Positions 51,084 through 60,567 are shown, counted from the stretch's first letter. The stretch is DNA of 64,000 bases from Collimonas sp. PA-H2 (GCF_002564105.1 NZ_PDBX01000001.1:4712001-4776000); one strand, 5' to 3'. Translations and numbers: made by a program. The notes: generated by a model from the letters alone, not told the origin.

Positions 51084-52253
51084 TCATTTGCTTAACAGGC
51101 GCATGCCGCGTTCCAGGCCGTCCATGGTCACCGGAAACATGCGGTTGCTCATCAACTGCCGGATCACTTCCACCGACTGCCGGTATTGCCACAAGCCTTC
51201 AGGCTCGGGATTGAGCCAGATGAACTTGGGGAAGGCCCGGGTAAAGCGCTGCAGCCATTCGGCGCCGGCTTCCTCGTTGTTGTATTCGACCGAGCCGCCG
51301 GGTTGCAGGATTTCGTAAGGACTCATGGTGGCGTCGCCGACAAAGATCAGCTTGGTGTCCGGCGTGTACTTGCGCAAGATGTCCCAGGTCGGGAAACGTT
51401 CGGCATGGCGGCGCTGATTGTTTTTCCACACGTAGTCATAAACGCAATTGTGGAAATAGAAGAATTCCATGTTCTTGAATTCGGTCTTGGCCGCGCTGAA
51501 CAATTCTTCGGTGCGGGCGATATGGTCGTCCATGGTGCCGCCGACATCCAGCAGCATCAGCACCTTGATGTTGTTCTTGCGCTCCGGCCGCATCTTGATG
51601 TCGAGGTAGCCGGCGTTGTTGGCGGTGGCGCGGATGGTGTCGTCCAGCGCCAGTTCTTCGGCGATGCCTTCGCGCGCAAACTTGCGCAGGCGGCGCAGGG
51701 CGACCTTGATGTTGCGCGTGCCCAGTTCGCGCTCATCGTCATAGTCGCGATAGGCGCGCGCATCCCACACCTTGACCGCGGTGCGGTTGCCGCCGCTGCC
51801 GCCGATGCGGATCCCTTCGGGATTGCTGCCGCCGTGGCCGAATGGCGATGTGCCGCCGGTGCCTATCCATTTGTTGCCGCCTTCGTGCCGGCCTTTTTGC
51901 TCTTCCAATAATTCTTTCAGGAGCTCCATCAGCTTGTCGTAGCCGAATTTTTCCAGCTGCGCCAGCTGTTCCGGCGACAATTCGCGCTTCATGCGTTGCA
52001 TCAGCCAGTCCAGTGGGATTTCGGCGTTCTTTTCAAAGATGGTCTGGATGCCTTTGAAATAACGGCCGAAAGCCTGGTCGAACTTGTCGAAGTGGGCCTC
52101 GTCCTTGACCAGCGTGGTGCGCGCCAGATAATAGAAATTATCCAGCGTCGGTGAAATGACCTTCTTTTGCAGTGCTTCCAGAAGGATCAGGAATTCCTTG
52201 ATCGACACCGGGATTCTGGCGTCTTTCAAGGTGAAGAAGAAATCGATCAGCAT
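51084..52253 (-). CDS. VWA-domain protein of the CoxE-like family
   Basis: 389 residues. Central part has a von Willebrand factor A-type domain (about 228-370) with VLMLLDVGGTMDDHIAR, a degenerate MIDAS in which the first Ser of DxSxS is Gly. N-terminal helices (LIDFFFTLKDARIPVSIKEFL, YYLARTTLVKDEAHFDKFDQA) match the CoxE-like relatives, with a glycine-rich linker (about 135-165). Family members work with MoxR AAA+ ATPases to insert metals or activate complexes. The MoxR gene precedes it by 28 bp on the same strand. Confidence 0.88.
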   Translation of the reverse strand: MLIDFFFTLKDARIPVSIKEFLILLEALQKKVISPTLDNFYYLARTTLVKDEAHFDKFDQAFGRYFKGIQTIFEKNAEIPLDWLMQRMKRELSPEQLAQLEKFGYDKLMELLKELLEEQKGRHEGGNKWIGTGGTSPFGHGGSNPEGIRIGGSGGNRTAVKVWDARAYRDYDDERELGTRNIKVALRRLRKFAREGIAEELALDDTIRATANNAGYLDIKMRPERKNNIKVLMLLDVGGTMDDHIARTEELFSAAKTEFKNMEFFYFHNCVYDYVWKNNQRRHAERFPTWDILRKYTPDTKLIFVGDATMSPYEILQPGGSVEYNNEEAGAEWLQRFTRAFPKFIWLNPEPEGLWQYRQSVEVIRQLMSNRMFPVTMDGLERGMRLLSK

Positions 52254-52280
52254 GTTGGTTGTTCGCGTTTATCTATCCGA

Positions 52281-53135
52281 TTACCGGTTCTTTCTTGCCA
52301 TGAAAACCAGGCGCTCGAACAGATGCACATCTTGTTCGTTTTTCAGCAAGGCGCCGTGCAAGGGCGGCACCACGGCCTTGGCGTCGCTGCTGTGCAGCGC
52401 TTCCGGCGGGATGTCTTCCGCCAGCAGCAGCTTGAGCCAGTCCAGCAGTTCGGAGGTCGATGGCTTCTTTTTCAGGCCGGCCACATCGCGCACCTGATAA
52501 AAGGTTTCCAGCGCTTGCGCCAGCAAGTCCTTTTTCAGATGCGGGAAGTGCACGTTGACGATCTCCTGCATGGTCGCCTTGTCAGGGAACTTGATGTAAT
52601 GGAAAAAGCAGCGGCGCAGGAAGGCGTCCGGCAATTCCTTTTCATTATTGGAGGTGATGATCACCAGCGGGCGATGCTTGGCGCGCACCATTTCACGCGT
52701 TTCGTAGACGTAAAATTCCATGCGGTCGAGTTCGCGCAACAAATCGTTGGGGAACTCGATGTCCGCTTTGTCTATCTCATCAATCAGCAGCACCACTTGT
52801 TCGTCCGCGTTGAACGCTTGCCACAGGACGCCCTTGACGATGTAGTTGTGGATGTCCTTGACCCTGGCGTCGCCCAGCTGGGAATCGCGCAGGCGCGACA
52901 CGGCATCGTACTCGTACAGTCCTTGCTGGGCTTTCGTGGTCGATTTGATATGCCATTGCATCAAAGGCATGTCGAGCGCGGCGGCTACTTCTTCCGCCAG
53001 CATGGTTTTGCCGGTGCCTGGCTCGCCCTTGATCAGTAGCGGCCTTTGCAGCGTCAGCGCAGCGTTAACGGCTAGTTTCAGGTCGTCGGTGGCAACGTAA
53101 CTGGCGGAACTTTCAAAACGTGTCTCGGGTCGCAT
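52281..53135 (-). CDS. MoxR-family AAA+ ATPase
   Basis: 284 residues from ATG 53135; a longer TTG frame to 53159 is not used. Walker A GEPGTGKT is at 37-44 and Walker B VVLLIDEIDKAD at about 105-115, with sensor-type ITSNNEKELPDAFLRRCF (about 152) and the arginine-finger region. MoxR proteins are chaperone-like ATPases paired with VWA proteins; together they mature complexes or metal centres. Downstream VWA gene makes the pair. No clear ribosome site is seen before the ATG. Confidence 0.92.
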   Translation of the reverse strand: MRPETRFESSASYVATDDLKLAVNAALTLQRPLLIKGEPGTGKTMLAEEVAAALDMPLMQWHIKSTTKAQQGLYEYDAVSRLRDSQLGDARVKDIHNYIVKGVLWQAFNADEQVVLLIDEIDKADIEFPNDLLRELDRMEFYVYETREMVRAKHRPLVIITSNNEKELPDAFLRRCFFHYIKFPDKATMQEIVNVHFPHLKKDLLAQALETFYQVRDVAGLKKKPSTSELLDWLKLLLAEDIPPEALHSSDAKAVVPPLHGALLKNEQDVHLFERLVFMARKNR

Positions 53136-53286
53136 ATGTGGATAGTCATTTGTAAGCAAATAAAGGCGAGTATAAACGAGATGGCCAATTGGCTGGCCCC
53201 GACGGCTCCCAACTCAGCATCGAGTTGCCATGGTAATCAGGCAACATGTTTCCACCGTCACCTAGATAGCCAATAAGCGATAGGCA

Positions 53287-55500
53287 ATGAAATTTCTCCT
53301 TCTCCGCCTGCGAGTGATGTGGCGCCGGTTTCGACACGGCGAGCAGCACCAGGCAGATAGTCAGCACTACACCCGGCAAGTCGATGCTTTGATGCGTCGC
53401 GCCAATCCCTTTTCCGCCTGGCAGGAACGCGCCGACTGGATCATCGACGTGGTCCACTGGCTGCGCCATGTACCCAAGGTATCCATGCTGGACGACGACG
53501 ACAGGCTGCGCTTCAGACGGGAGCGCCTGCATTTCCTGCTGCAATGGCTGGACAGCAACCGCGACCTGCGCCGGGTAGTACAGGCGACCTTGCAGAAAAC
53601 CTTGCGCGAAGCTGCCGGGCCTGAGCTGTTTTGCGCCACCGGCCTGCCGCACGAGCCTGCATTCTTCAGCGAACTGTCCGAGCATATCGTCAAGCTGGCA
53701 TTGCCGAAACCGCCGTTCGAGGCGGACTTGTCGGCACTTTTTACCGTGCTGTTTCCGACCGCGGAAGATGCCGACTGGTTGCTGGCGCTGGACCGCCACA
53801 GCGTGGCGCAACTGTGGAAGCTGATGGCCGACGACGGTATCGCCCATAGCTACCAGCAGCAGATCGATGAAGCGTTGATCTATCTCGCCACCATGGTGCT
53901 GGCGGACGGCATCAGCAAGGCGTTCCGGCAGAAGCTGGATCCCAAGATGCCGCTGCAGGCGACGCCGTTCATGGTGTTGCGGCGCGAGCTGGAAACCTAT
54001 TTGTACGTCAATCCGCGCGATGAGGCGGCCTTGCGCAGCGTGCGCATGCTGATCGCCGTCTGCCAGGCGCAGACCGATCGCATCTACGCCCACCTGGACG
54101 AACACGGGGTGTCGGTCAGCCTGGTCTACCGGGTCGAGCGCATGCGCGCCCAGCTGACGCGCATGGCGCTGCTGACCGATCTGCGTTCCATGATCTACAA
54201 CAACGGCAACGGCGGCCAGCAGGACGGCCAGGGCGCAGGCCAGGTTCAGGCCTTGCTGGGCGACCTGATAGCAGCGCATCACCAGCGTTCTTCGGCGCGC
54301 GGTTTGGTGCAGCGCAGCTTCTCTCTGCTGGCGCGCAAGATGGTCGAACGCAATGCCGACCACGGCGAGCACTACATCGCGCGCGACAGCAAGGAATATC
54401 GGGCGATGCTGAAAGCCGCCGGCCGCGGCGGCGTCATCACGGCCTTTACCGTGCTCGGCAAATCCATGGTGACAGCGCTCGGCGCCGCCCGTTTTTTCGA
54501 GGGTATTTTTGCGTCGCTGAATTATGCTGTCAGCTTCATGGCGATTTCCGCCGTCGGCGGCGTCCTGGCAACCAAGCAGCCGGCGGTGACGGCGCCGGTG
54601 CTGGCTTCCAAGATGGGGCAGCTGGATACGGTCGAAGGCCTGCGTGCCTTGCTGACCGAAATCGCCCAGCTGCTGCGCTCGCAGGCGGCGGCCGTATTCG
54701 GCAACCTGATGGGCGTGATTCCGGTGATGCTGCTGATATCCGGCCTCATCCTGCTGACCACCGATGCTCCCATGATGACGGCGGAACATGCCCACGCCAG
54801 CCTGCACAGCTTGTCGGTGATCGGGCCGACGCCCCTGTTTGCCGCCTTCACCGGCATCCTGCTATGGCTGTCGAGCCTGGCCTCCGGCTTTGCCGACAAC
54901 TGGTTTGCCTTGCGCCGCCTGCGCGAAGCGCTGGCGCACCAGCGTCGCCTGGTGTACGTGCTGGGCGCGATGCGGGCGGAGCGCTGGGCCGGCTGGCTGG
55001 ACCGCAATGTGGCGCAGATTGCCGGCAACGTCTCGCTCGGCTTGCTGCTGGGGATGACGCCGGTGCTGGCGCAGTTCTTCGGTCTGCCGCTGGATGTGCG
55101 GCACGTGACGCTGGCCACCGGCAGCCTGACCGCCGCCGCCAGCAGCCTTGGCTGGGAAGCGCTGGCGGCGCCGCAGTTCTGGCTGGCGGTGGCCGGGATT
55201 GCCAGTATCGGCATCTTGAATGTCGGCGTCTCATTTGCCTGCGCGCTGACCCTCGCCTTGCGCGCGCGCGACGTGCCGGCGCGTATCAGGCGGCTGGTGT
55301 TCCGGGCGGTGCTGCGCCGTTTCAGCGCCTCGCCGCGTTCCTTCCTGTTCCCTGAAGCGGCCATGGCTGCAGCCAAACCAGGGGCGCAGGCAGAATCGGA
55401 TGCCGCCGATACGACTTCTGGCGATACGCAGCAGGCGGGTGCGGGGCAGTCGTCGGATTCGACGCCACCGGACAGGCATCCCGGCAGCCGTCACGGCTGA
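53287..55500 (+). CDS. Gcr-like 'site-specific recombinase' family protein, predicted integral membrane protein
   Basis: 737 residues. The family (Pfam SpecificRecomb, from Neisseria Gcr) carries a recombinase label, but the sequence shows no tyrosine or serine recombinase catalytic motif. Instead there is a helical N-terminal half (about 1-390) and at least five hydrophobic transmembrane-like segments after 395 (GGVITAFTVLGKSMVTALGA, FGNLMGVIPVMLLISGLILL, FAAFTGILLWLSSLASGFAD, then two more near 600 and 650). The C-terminal tail is polar and low-complexity. A membrane role is therefore more likely than DNA recombination. Divergent from the MoxR gene. Confidence 0.8.
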   Translation: MKFLLLRLRVMWRRFRHGEQHQADSQHYTRQVDALMRRANPFSAWQERADWIIDVVHWLRHVPKVSMLDDDDRLRFRRERLHFLLQWLDSNRDLRRVVQATLQKTLREAAGPELFCATGLPHEPAFFSELSEHIVKLALPKPPFEADLSALFTVLFPTAEDADWLLALDRHSVAQLWKLMADDGIAHSYQQQIDEALIYLATMVLADGISKAFRQKLDPKMPLQATPFMVLRRELETYLYVNPRDEAALRSVRMLIAVCQAQTDRIYAHLDEHGVSVSLVYRVERMRAQLTRMALLTDLRSMIYNNGNGGQQDGQGAGQVQALLGDLIAAHHQRSSARGLVQRSFSLLARKMVERNADHGEHYIARDSKEYRAMLKAAGRGGVITAFTVLGKSMVTALGAARFFEGIFASLNYAVSFMAISAVGGVLATKQPAVTAPVLASKMGQLDTVEGLRALLTEIAQLLRSQAAAVFGNLMGVIPVMLLISGLILLTTDAPMMTAEHAHASLHSLSVIGPTPLFAAFTGILLWLSSLASGFADNWFALRRLREALAHQRRLVYVLGAMRAERWAGWLDRNVAQIAGNVSLGLLLGMTPVLAQFFGLPLDVRHVTLATGSLTAAASSLGWEALAAPQFWLAVAGIASIGILNVGVSFACALTLALRARDVPARIRRLVFRAVLRRFSASPRSFLFPEAAMAAAKPGAQAESDAADTTSGDTQQAGAGQSSDSTPPDRHPGSRHG

Positions 55501-55860
55501 CATGGCTTACTTGCCTACTCGCTGCCAAAAGAGCCGGTAGCGGACAACTTCCGCCAAAAGCCGGCAATTCCATCGAAACACGGGGTTTCAGGCAGGGGCA
55601 GAGGTTGCTCCGCCGATGCTGCCTGGTTAGCATCGGCGGGCGTGGACTATGCATGTTTCTTGGGGTAAAATTAGCCGGTTTTGGTATAGGGTGGCGACGG
55701 CGGTCGGCGTCAGGCAGGGCTACCTTATTCCTTGCCTGCGCAGTATATGCGACGCGGCATAGGCCTTATATGCCTTGCTTGCGCTGTATATCTCCTGGCA
55801 TTTGAGGCAGTATTCGTGGCAGTTTCGAATAAACGTTTTCGCTACAATTACCCAGCTACT
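55501..55860. other. Intergenic region upstream of the cytochrome c genes
   Basis: 360 bp. No gene. It has a hairpin CCGCCGATGCT (near 55612-55622) / AGCATCGGCGG (near 55630-55640) without a T-tract, and a pair of 19-bp imperfect direct repeats further right. The promoter for the cytochrome genes is probably in the last 100 bp; not identified clearly. Confidence 0.5.
55730..55791 (+). repeat. Pair of 19-bp imperfect direct repeats
   Basis: CCTTGCCTGCGCAGTATAT (55730-55748) and CCTTGCTTGCGCTGTATAT (55773-55791), 17 of 19 bases identical, 43 bp apart, 70-130 bp before the cytochrome c start codon. They may be a regulator site or a local duplication. Confidence 0.5.
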
Positions 55861-56181
55861 ATGAAAAAACTAATTGCACTTCTCGCGCTTGCGGGTCTTG
55901 CCAACATGGCCGCGGCAGCGGATGTGGTCGGCAATGCTAAGGCAGCGGAAAACAAGATATCGATGTGTATCGGCTGCCATGGCATTCCCGGCTATAAGGC
56001 CACCTTCCCGGAAGTCTATCAAGTGCCCATGCTAGGCGGGCAGTCGGCGAAATACATTGAAAATGCACTGATCGCTTATAAAAAGGGCGACCGCAAGATG
56101 CCGACCATGCGTGGTATCGCGGCCAGCCTGTCCGACCAGGACATGGCGGATATTGCAGCTTACTATTCGCAGCAAAAATAA
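55861..56181 (+). CDS. Periplasmic c-type cytochrome (single heme)
   Basis: 106 residues. Signal peptide (about 1-19, ALAGLANMAAA) followed by a small class I cytochrome c domain: heme motif CIGCH at about 36-40, the sixth ligand probably a Met in KMPTMRGIA, and a C-terminal helix (MADIAAYYSQQ). Electron carrier; partner oxidase unknown. ATG 55861 starts MKKLIALLAL directly; a much longer frame upstream is a reading-frame artefact. A second cytochrome follows after 12 bp. Confidence 0.93.
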   Translation: MKKLIALLALAGLANMAAAADVVGNAKAAENKISMCIGCHGIPGYKATFPEVYQVPMLGGQSAKYIENALIAYKKGDRKMPTMRGIAASLSDQDMADIAAYYSQQK

Positions 56182-56193
56182 GGGACCCACACA

Positions 56194-56547
56194 ATGAAAA
56201 AGACTCTTGCTGGCGTGGCGTTCCTGCTTTCCACCAGTGCGTTCGTGAGTGCCCATGCTGCCGGCAATATCGCAGCCGGCGAAGCGGCGACGAAAAAATA
56301 TGCCTGCGCCTCCTGTCACGGCGCCGATTTCCACAGCCCGATCGATCCCAGCTATCCCAAGCTGGCCGGCCAGCCTCAGGATTACCTGCAGCACGCCTTG
56401 ATCGCTTATCAGCGCGGCAGCGATGGCCCCAACGGCCGCAGCAACGCCATCATGAGCGGCCAGGCCAAGGCCTTGTCGCATCAGGATGTGCAAGACATTG
56501 CAGCCTACCTGCATAGCCTGCCGACGACTCTGGTGCTGCGCAAGTAA
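56194..56547 (+). CDS. Periplasmic c-type cytochrome (single heme)
   Basis: 117 residues. Signal peptide (about 1-23, SAHAAG), then a heme motif CASCH at about 37-41 and a probable Met ligand in NAIMSGQAKALS. The final helix is QDIAAYLHSLPTTLVLRK. Same pattern as the upstream cytochrome but only distantly similar; both probably function as a pair with the same partner. Terminator follows 30 bp later. Confidence 0.93.
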   Translation: MKKTLAGVAFLLSTSAFVSAHAAGNIAAGEAATKKYACASCHGADFHSPIDPSYPKLAGQPQDYLQHALIAYQRGSDGPNGRSNAIMSGQAKALSHQDVQDIAAYLHSLPTTLVLRK

Positions 56548-56577
56548 AGCAAACCGGACCCGAGGCCGGGACAGAAT

Positions 56578-56609
56578 AAAAACCACGCAATCGTTCTTGC
56601 GTGGTTTTT
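56578..56609. terminator. Bidirectional terminator between the cytochrome pair and the histidine kinase
   Basis: Perfect 13-bp stem AAAAACCACGCAA / TTGCGTGGTTTTT (56578-56590, 56597-56609) with a 6-nt loop and T-tracts on both strands; it sits between convergent genes. Confidence 0.88.
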
Positions 56610-58019
56610 TTATGCCCCAGGGTTCGGGAAGTACAGCGTAAACACGGTCAACTGGTCAGCTGAGCGGCTGAGTTCAACCCGGCCACCATGCAGTTTCATG
56701 ATCGATTGCACGATGGCCAGGCCGAGGCCGGCCGAAGAGGCCGAATCGCTGCGGGCAGGGTCGGCGCGGTAGAAGCGGTCAAACAGGCGCGGAATGGCGG
56801 ACTCGGCAATCTGCGTTCCCGGATTGCCGATCCGGATGCTGGTGCCGTGGGCTTGCGGCTGCGCTTCCAGGAGGATGGCCTGGCCCGCCGCCGTGTAGCG
56901 GATCGCGTTGGCGACCAGATTGCCGATGGCGCGCCGCAGCAGCATCGGATCCGCATGCACTGTGCCGGTTGCCGCAATACTTAGGCGCACACCGCTGTCG
57001 TCTGCCACGCCTTCAAAATAATCGGCGATGCGTTGCAATTCCCGGCGGCAGTCGAGCTGCTCGCAGGTGGCCGCTACATGCGCATTGTCGGCACGCGCCA
57101 GGAACAGCATATTGTCCAGCATGCGCGCCAGCCGCTCGTATTCTTCAACATTGGATACCAGCAGTCCCTGGTATTCTTCCGCGTTTCTGGGCTGCGCCAG
57201 CGCCACCTGGGTTTGCACCATCAGGTTGTTGATAGGCGTACGCAAGTCGTGCGCCAGGTCGGCGGAAAACTGCGACAGCCGCTGAAAGCTATCGTGCAGG
57301 CGGTCCAGCATGCCGTTGAAAGCTACCACCAGCTGCTGCAATTCGTACGGCGCGCTGGCGACGTCGAGGCTGCGGTCAAGGTGCTGGGCGGTGATCGAAT
57401 GCGCCTGCTGGGCGATCAAGCGGGTAGTGCGCAAGCCACGACGCACCAGCACATATCCCAGCAAAGCCGCCAGCAGGGCGCCGCACAATGCCGCCCCGAT
57501 AATCTGCTTGCGATAGCTGTCCAGCATGATCAGACTGTCGCTGACATTGTGAGCGACAATGATTTGCACCTGCTCGCCGCTGCGGTCGATCTTGCCCCAC
57601 AGCGCCGTGGCGCGCACCGGCATGCCGGCGGAGGTGCGCAGGTTCTTCCTGGCTTGCAGATCCGGAATCTGATCGATGGCGCTGAGCGGCAGGGCTGGCA
57701 GGCTGCCGGCGGCGGGTTGCGTATCGAGCAGCGGCGTACCGTCCGCGCTGCGCAGTATCAATAGCAGGTCGTTGTGGCCGAGTGCGGCATCCATGAACAG
57801 GTGCGGATCGTCGCGGATCGCCTGCGCCGAACCGGCCTTGCCGACCAGGTGCCGCATCAGCTGGATCTTGCCCAGCAATTCCTGGTCGTCATGGCTCTCC
57901 AGCTGGCGCGCCAGCGAATAGTACAGATAGCTGCCGACCAGGGTGAACGTGAGCAAGGTCGCCAGCGCAAACAACAGCGCCAGGCGTACCGTCAGCGAGC
58001 GCGGCGCCGATGGTTTCAA
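56610..58019 (-). CDS. Heavy-metal-type sensor histidine kinase (CusS/CzcS/IrlS-like)
   Basis: 469 residues. Two transmembrane helices at about 12-33 and 173-192 bracket a periplasmic sensor of about 140 residues. A HAMP segment (about 195-245) is followed by the DHp histidine in [13 protein letters not shown] (His257), an N-box [11 protein letters not shown] (about 370) and G-boxes GNPGTQI and [10 protein letters not shown]. All catalytic elements appear intact. Its start overlaps the regulator gene's end by 4 bp. Metal sensing is inferred from the adjacent CBA efflux genes. Confidence 0.93.
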   Translation of the reverse strand: MKPSAPRSLTVRLALLFALATLLTFTLVGSYLYYSLARQLESHDDQELLGKIQLMRHLVGKAGSAQAIRDDPHLFMDAALGHNDLLLILRSADGTPLLDTQPAAGSLPALPLSAIDQIPDLQARKNLRTSAGMPVRATALWGKIDRSGEQVQIIVAHNVSDSLIMLDSYRKQIIGAALCGALLAALLGYVLVRRGLRTTRLIAQQAHSITAQHLDRSLDVASAPYELQQLVVAFNGMLDRLHDSFQRLSQFSADLAHDLRTPINNLMVQTQVALAQPRNAEEYQGLLVSNVEEYERLARMLDNMLFLARADNAHVAATCEQLDCRRELQRIADYFEGVADDSGVRLSIAATGTVHADPMLLRRAIGNLVANAIRYTAAGQAILLEAQPQAHGTSIRIGNPGTQIAESAIPRLFDRFYRADPARSDSASSAGLGLAIVQSIMKLHGGRVELSRSADQLTVFTLYFPNPGA

Positions 58020-58687
58020 GCGCGGTCCTCCAGCACGTAGCCCATGCCGCGCACGGTATGTATCAGGGGGCGGGCGTAGGGTTCGTCGATCTTGATGCGC
58101 AGGCGGCGGATGGCGACATCGACCACGTTGGTGTCGCTGTCGAAATTCATGTCCCAGACCTGCGAGGCAATCAGCGAGCGCGACAAAACCTCGGTCTGGC
58201 GCTTGGCCATCAGATACAGCAAGGAAAATTCCTTGGTGGTGAGGTCGATCCGTTCGCCATTGCGGGTGACGCGGCGTTTCATGACGTCGATTTCCATGTC
58301 GGCGATCTGCAGCGTGTCCGATTCGCGGATCGGACCGCGCCGCAGCAGCGTGCGGATGCGGGCCACCAGTTCGGCAAAAGCAAAGGGCTTGACCAGGTAA
58401 TCGTCCGCGCCTAGTTCCAGGCCCTTGATGCGGTCGTCGACTTCGTCGCGTGCGGTTAAAAAAAGTACTGGTGTTTCATGGCTCTTGCGCAATTCGCGGA
58501 TCACCTGCCAGCCGTCCATGCCGGGCAGCATGACGTCCAGCACGATCAGGTCGTAGCCTTCCGTGGTGGCGCAATGCAGGCCGTCGGCGCCGGTCTGCAC
58601 CCAGTCGACCACGTAACCGGATTCGGTCAATCCTTTGCGCAGGTATTCGCCAGCTTTTGGTTCATCTTCTACCAGCAGGATACGCAT
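58016..58687 (-). CDS. OmpR/PhoB-family response regulator (CusR/CzcR-like)
   Basis: 223 residues. Receiver domain 1-115: acidic pair Glu7/Asp8 in VEDEP, phosphorylated Asp51 in [12 protein letters not shown], Lys100 in YLVKPF. Winged-helix DNA-binding domain about 125-220 ([39 protein letters not shown]). The probable binding box GGATTAC/GTAATCC is 60 bp upstream in the divergent gap. Overlaps the kinase gene, so both are co-translated. Confidence 0.94.
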   Translation of the reverse strand: MRILLVEDEPKAGEYLRKGLTESGYVVDWVQTGADGLHCATTEGYDLIVLDVMLPGMDGWQVIRELRKSHETPVLFLTARDEVDDRIKGLELGADDYLVKPFAFAELVARIRTLLRRGPIRESDTLQIADMEIDVMKRRVTRNGERIDLTTKEFSLLYLMAKRQTEVLSRSLIASQVWDMNFDSDTNVVDVAIRRLRIKIDEPYARPLIHTVRGMGYVLEDRA

Positions 58688-58746
58688 GTTTCATCCTTCT
58701 GTTGTCCGGGTTGAACCCTGATTATCTTCCATAAAGCCTTGGCGGT

Positions 58747-58766
58747 GGATTACAAAACCGTAATCC
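58747..58766. promoter_or_regulatory. Inverted-repeat box for the metal-responsive regulator
   Basis: GGATTAC-AAAACC-GTAATCC: arms at 58747-58753 and 58760-58766. A dyad of this type is common for CusR/CopR-type regulators. It is placed 60 bp from the regulator start and 103 bp from the small periplasmic gene, so it could control both directions. Confidence 0.65.
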
Positions 58767-58868
58767 CGCCGTCACCATCCCGTTTCCGTCTTCTTTCTAC
58801 ACTTTGCTTCAACGATGTGGCCCAGACAAGGGCTGGTCGTTGAAACCCTTTAATTTTTGGAGATTGAT

Positions 58869-59102
58869 ATGAACGCTAAACAACTATTTTCCATCGTCGC
58901 ACTGTTGTCTGCTTCGGGTATCGCGATGGCGCAAGCCACGGTAGCTGAAAAGCCGGCGGGAGCAGTCGTCCAGAATGCAAGCGCAGACACAAAAAACCGC
59001 ACGGACAAAAAACAAGTCCAGGCGGACGGCAAGCAGGTGAAGTCTTCTGCGCACGACCATAAAGATGACGGCCCGAAAAAGACAATTCACTCGGGCGCCT
59101 GA
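58869..59102 (+). CDS. Small periplasmic protein at the head of the metal efflux cluster
   Basis: 77 residues. Signal peptide (about 1-21, IAMAQA), then a polar, lysine/aspartate/histidine-rich mature part of about 55 residues (SAHDHKDDGPKKTIHSGA). GGAG at 8 bp upstream supports ATG 58869. It has no cysteine. His and Asp residues could bind metal, but no known family was recognised. First plus-strand gene after the divergent metal box, so probably induced with the efflux genes. Confidence 0.78.
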   Translation: MNAKQLFSIVALLSASGIAMAQATVAEKPAGAVVQNASADTKNRTDKKQVQADGKQVKSSAHDHKDDGPKKTIHSGA

Positions 59103-59247
59103 GCGGCGTATCCGATAACCAGCTTTCCAGCGTCTTGGATTGATCCGATTTACTCAGGGGGCTGGTTGATGAAGCGGATTCCATGGCGCGGCGCAAACCA
59201 GTCACGCCATGCAGTCCGAGCCATCCCGGCTTTTTTTGGAGTAGGCT

Positions 59248-60558
59248 ATGCACAAGTTTTTCTTGCCGCTCGGTTTCGCGGTATTGGTATGCCAATCGTC
59301 ATTGGCGCAGGATGCTGTGCCAGCATCGGCGCCGATAGCTGAGCCGCAGCCAGTTATCAACTACAAGCTGCCGCGCCTTGGCAGCGAAGAACTGGCGGGA
59401 CCGCTGACGCTGCAGCAAGCGTTGCGGCAGGCTTTCAAGAGCAACCCCGAACTGGCAGCAGCGGCGCTGGAAGTAAAGGCGGTCGAGGCGTCGATTCTGC
59501 AAGCCGGCGCCAGACCCAACCCACAAGTCTCGGCCTTGCTGGAAGATACCCGCAAGGCGACCAGGACCAGCACCGTACAGCTGAACCAGACCTTGGAACT
59601 CGGCGGCAAGCGCGACGCCCGCATCAAGGCGGCTGAAAAGGGTCGTGACGCGGCGCAAGCCGATTATCTGACCAAGCGCGCCGATGTCCGGGGCGCTGTG
59701 GTAGGCGCTTATTTTGCTGCGCTGGAAGCGCAGGAGAACCTGCAACTGCTGCAAAATTCCTTGCAACTGGCCCAACGCGCGAGCGAAATTGCGGCCAAGC
59801 GCGTCGCTGCCGGCAAGGTAGCGCCGATCGAAGCCACCAAGGCACGTGTCGCCGAGGCGGGTGTGCGGGTGGAACTGCAGCAAGCGAACAGCAGCCTGAA
59901 TATCGCGCGGCGGGCGCTGGCGGTAACCTGGGGCGATATGACGCCGGCCTTTTCTACAGTCGACGGCCATATCAATGATCTGCCAGCCTTGCCCGATCTG
60001 GCAGTCGCGCTGGAGCGCTTGCAGAATTCTCCCGCCTTTGTGAAGACTCGGGTGGAAGTCGAGCGCCGCCAGGCGCTGGTCCAGCTTGAACGCAGCCGCC
60101 GCATCCCCGATGTCACCGTCAGCATTGGCGGCAAGCGGGTAGAAGAAAACCGGCAAAACCAGATGATCTTCGGCCTGTCGGTGCCCATCCCTGTGTTCGA
60201 CCGCAATCAAGGCAATCTGCAGGAAGCCTTGCAGCGTGCCGACAAGGCGCGCGATGAGCTGCGCGGCGCCCAGCTGAAGCTGGATGGCGAGCTGCGCGAC
60301 GCCTATGAGCGGCTCAAGCTGGGCCGGCAACAGGTGGCCGCCTTCCAAGGCGAGATCCTGCCGGCCGCACAAAATACCTATGAGATTACAAGCAAGGGCT
60401 TTGAACTCGGCAAGTTCAGCTTCCTGGAAGTGCTGGATGCCCAGCGCGTGCTGTTCCAGGCCAAATCGCAAGCGCTGCGCGCCCTCGCCGAAACCCATCG
60501 TGCCGCCACCGAGATCGAGCGCGTGGCAGGCGCTTTCCCGTCAACCGACTCTTTGTAA
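59248..60558 (+). CDS. Outer-membrane channel of the metal efflux system (TolC family, CzcC-like)
   Basis: 436 residues. Signal peptide to about residue 20, then two tandem outer-membrane-efflux-protein repeats (LTLQQALRQAFKSNPELAAA, near 54; and YERLKLGRQQVAAFQGEILPAAQNTYEI, near 350). GGAG 9 bp upstream of the ATG. Outer-membrane and periplasmic tunnel for the adaptor-permease pair that follows. The adaptor starts only 9 bp after the stop, so they are co-transcribed. Confidence 0.93.
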   Translation: MHKFFLPLGFAVLVCQSSLAQDAVPASAPIAEPQPVINYKLPRLGSEELAGPLTLQQALRQAFKSNPELAAAALEVKAVEASILQAGARPNPQVSALLEDTRKATRTSTVQLNQTLELGGKRDARIKAAEKGRDAAQADYLTKRADVRGAVVGAYFAALEAQENLQLLQNSLQLAQRASEIAAKRVAAGKVAPIEATKARVAEAGVRVELQQANSSLNIARRALAVTWGDMTPAFSTVDGHINDLPALPDLAVALERLQNSPAFVKTRVEVERRQALVQLERSRRIPDVTVSIGGKRVEENRQNQMIFGLSVPIPVFDRNQGNLQEALQRADKARDELRGAQLKLDGELRDAYERLKLGRQQVAAFQGEILPAAQNTYEITSKGFELGKFSFLEVLDAQRVLFQAKSQALRALAETHRAATEIERVAGAFPSTDSL

Positions 60559-60567
60559 ACAGCCGAC

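Noticed and set aside
55605..55860. Extended reading frames upstream of the first cytochrome c
   Set aside because: They start with no ribosome site and run across repeats; the ATG at 55861 begins a textbook signal peptide.
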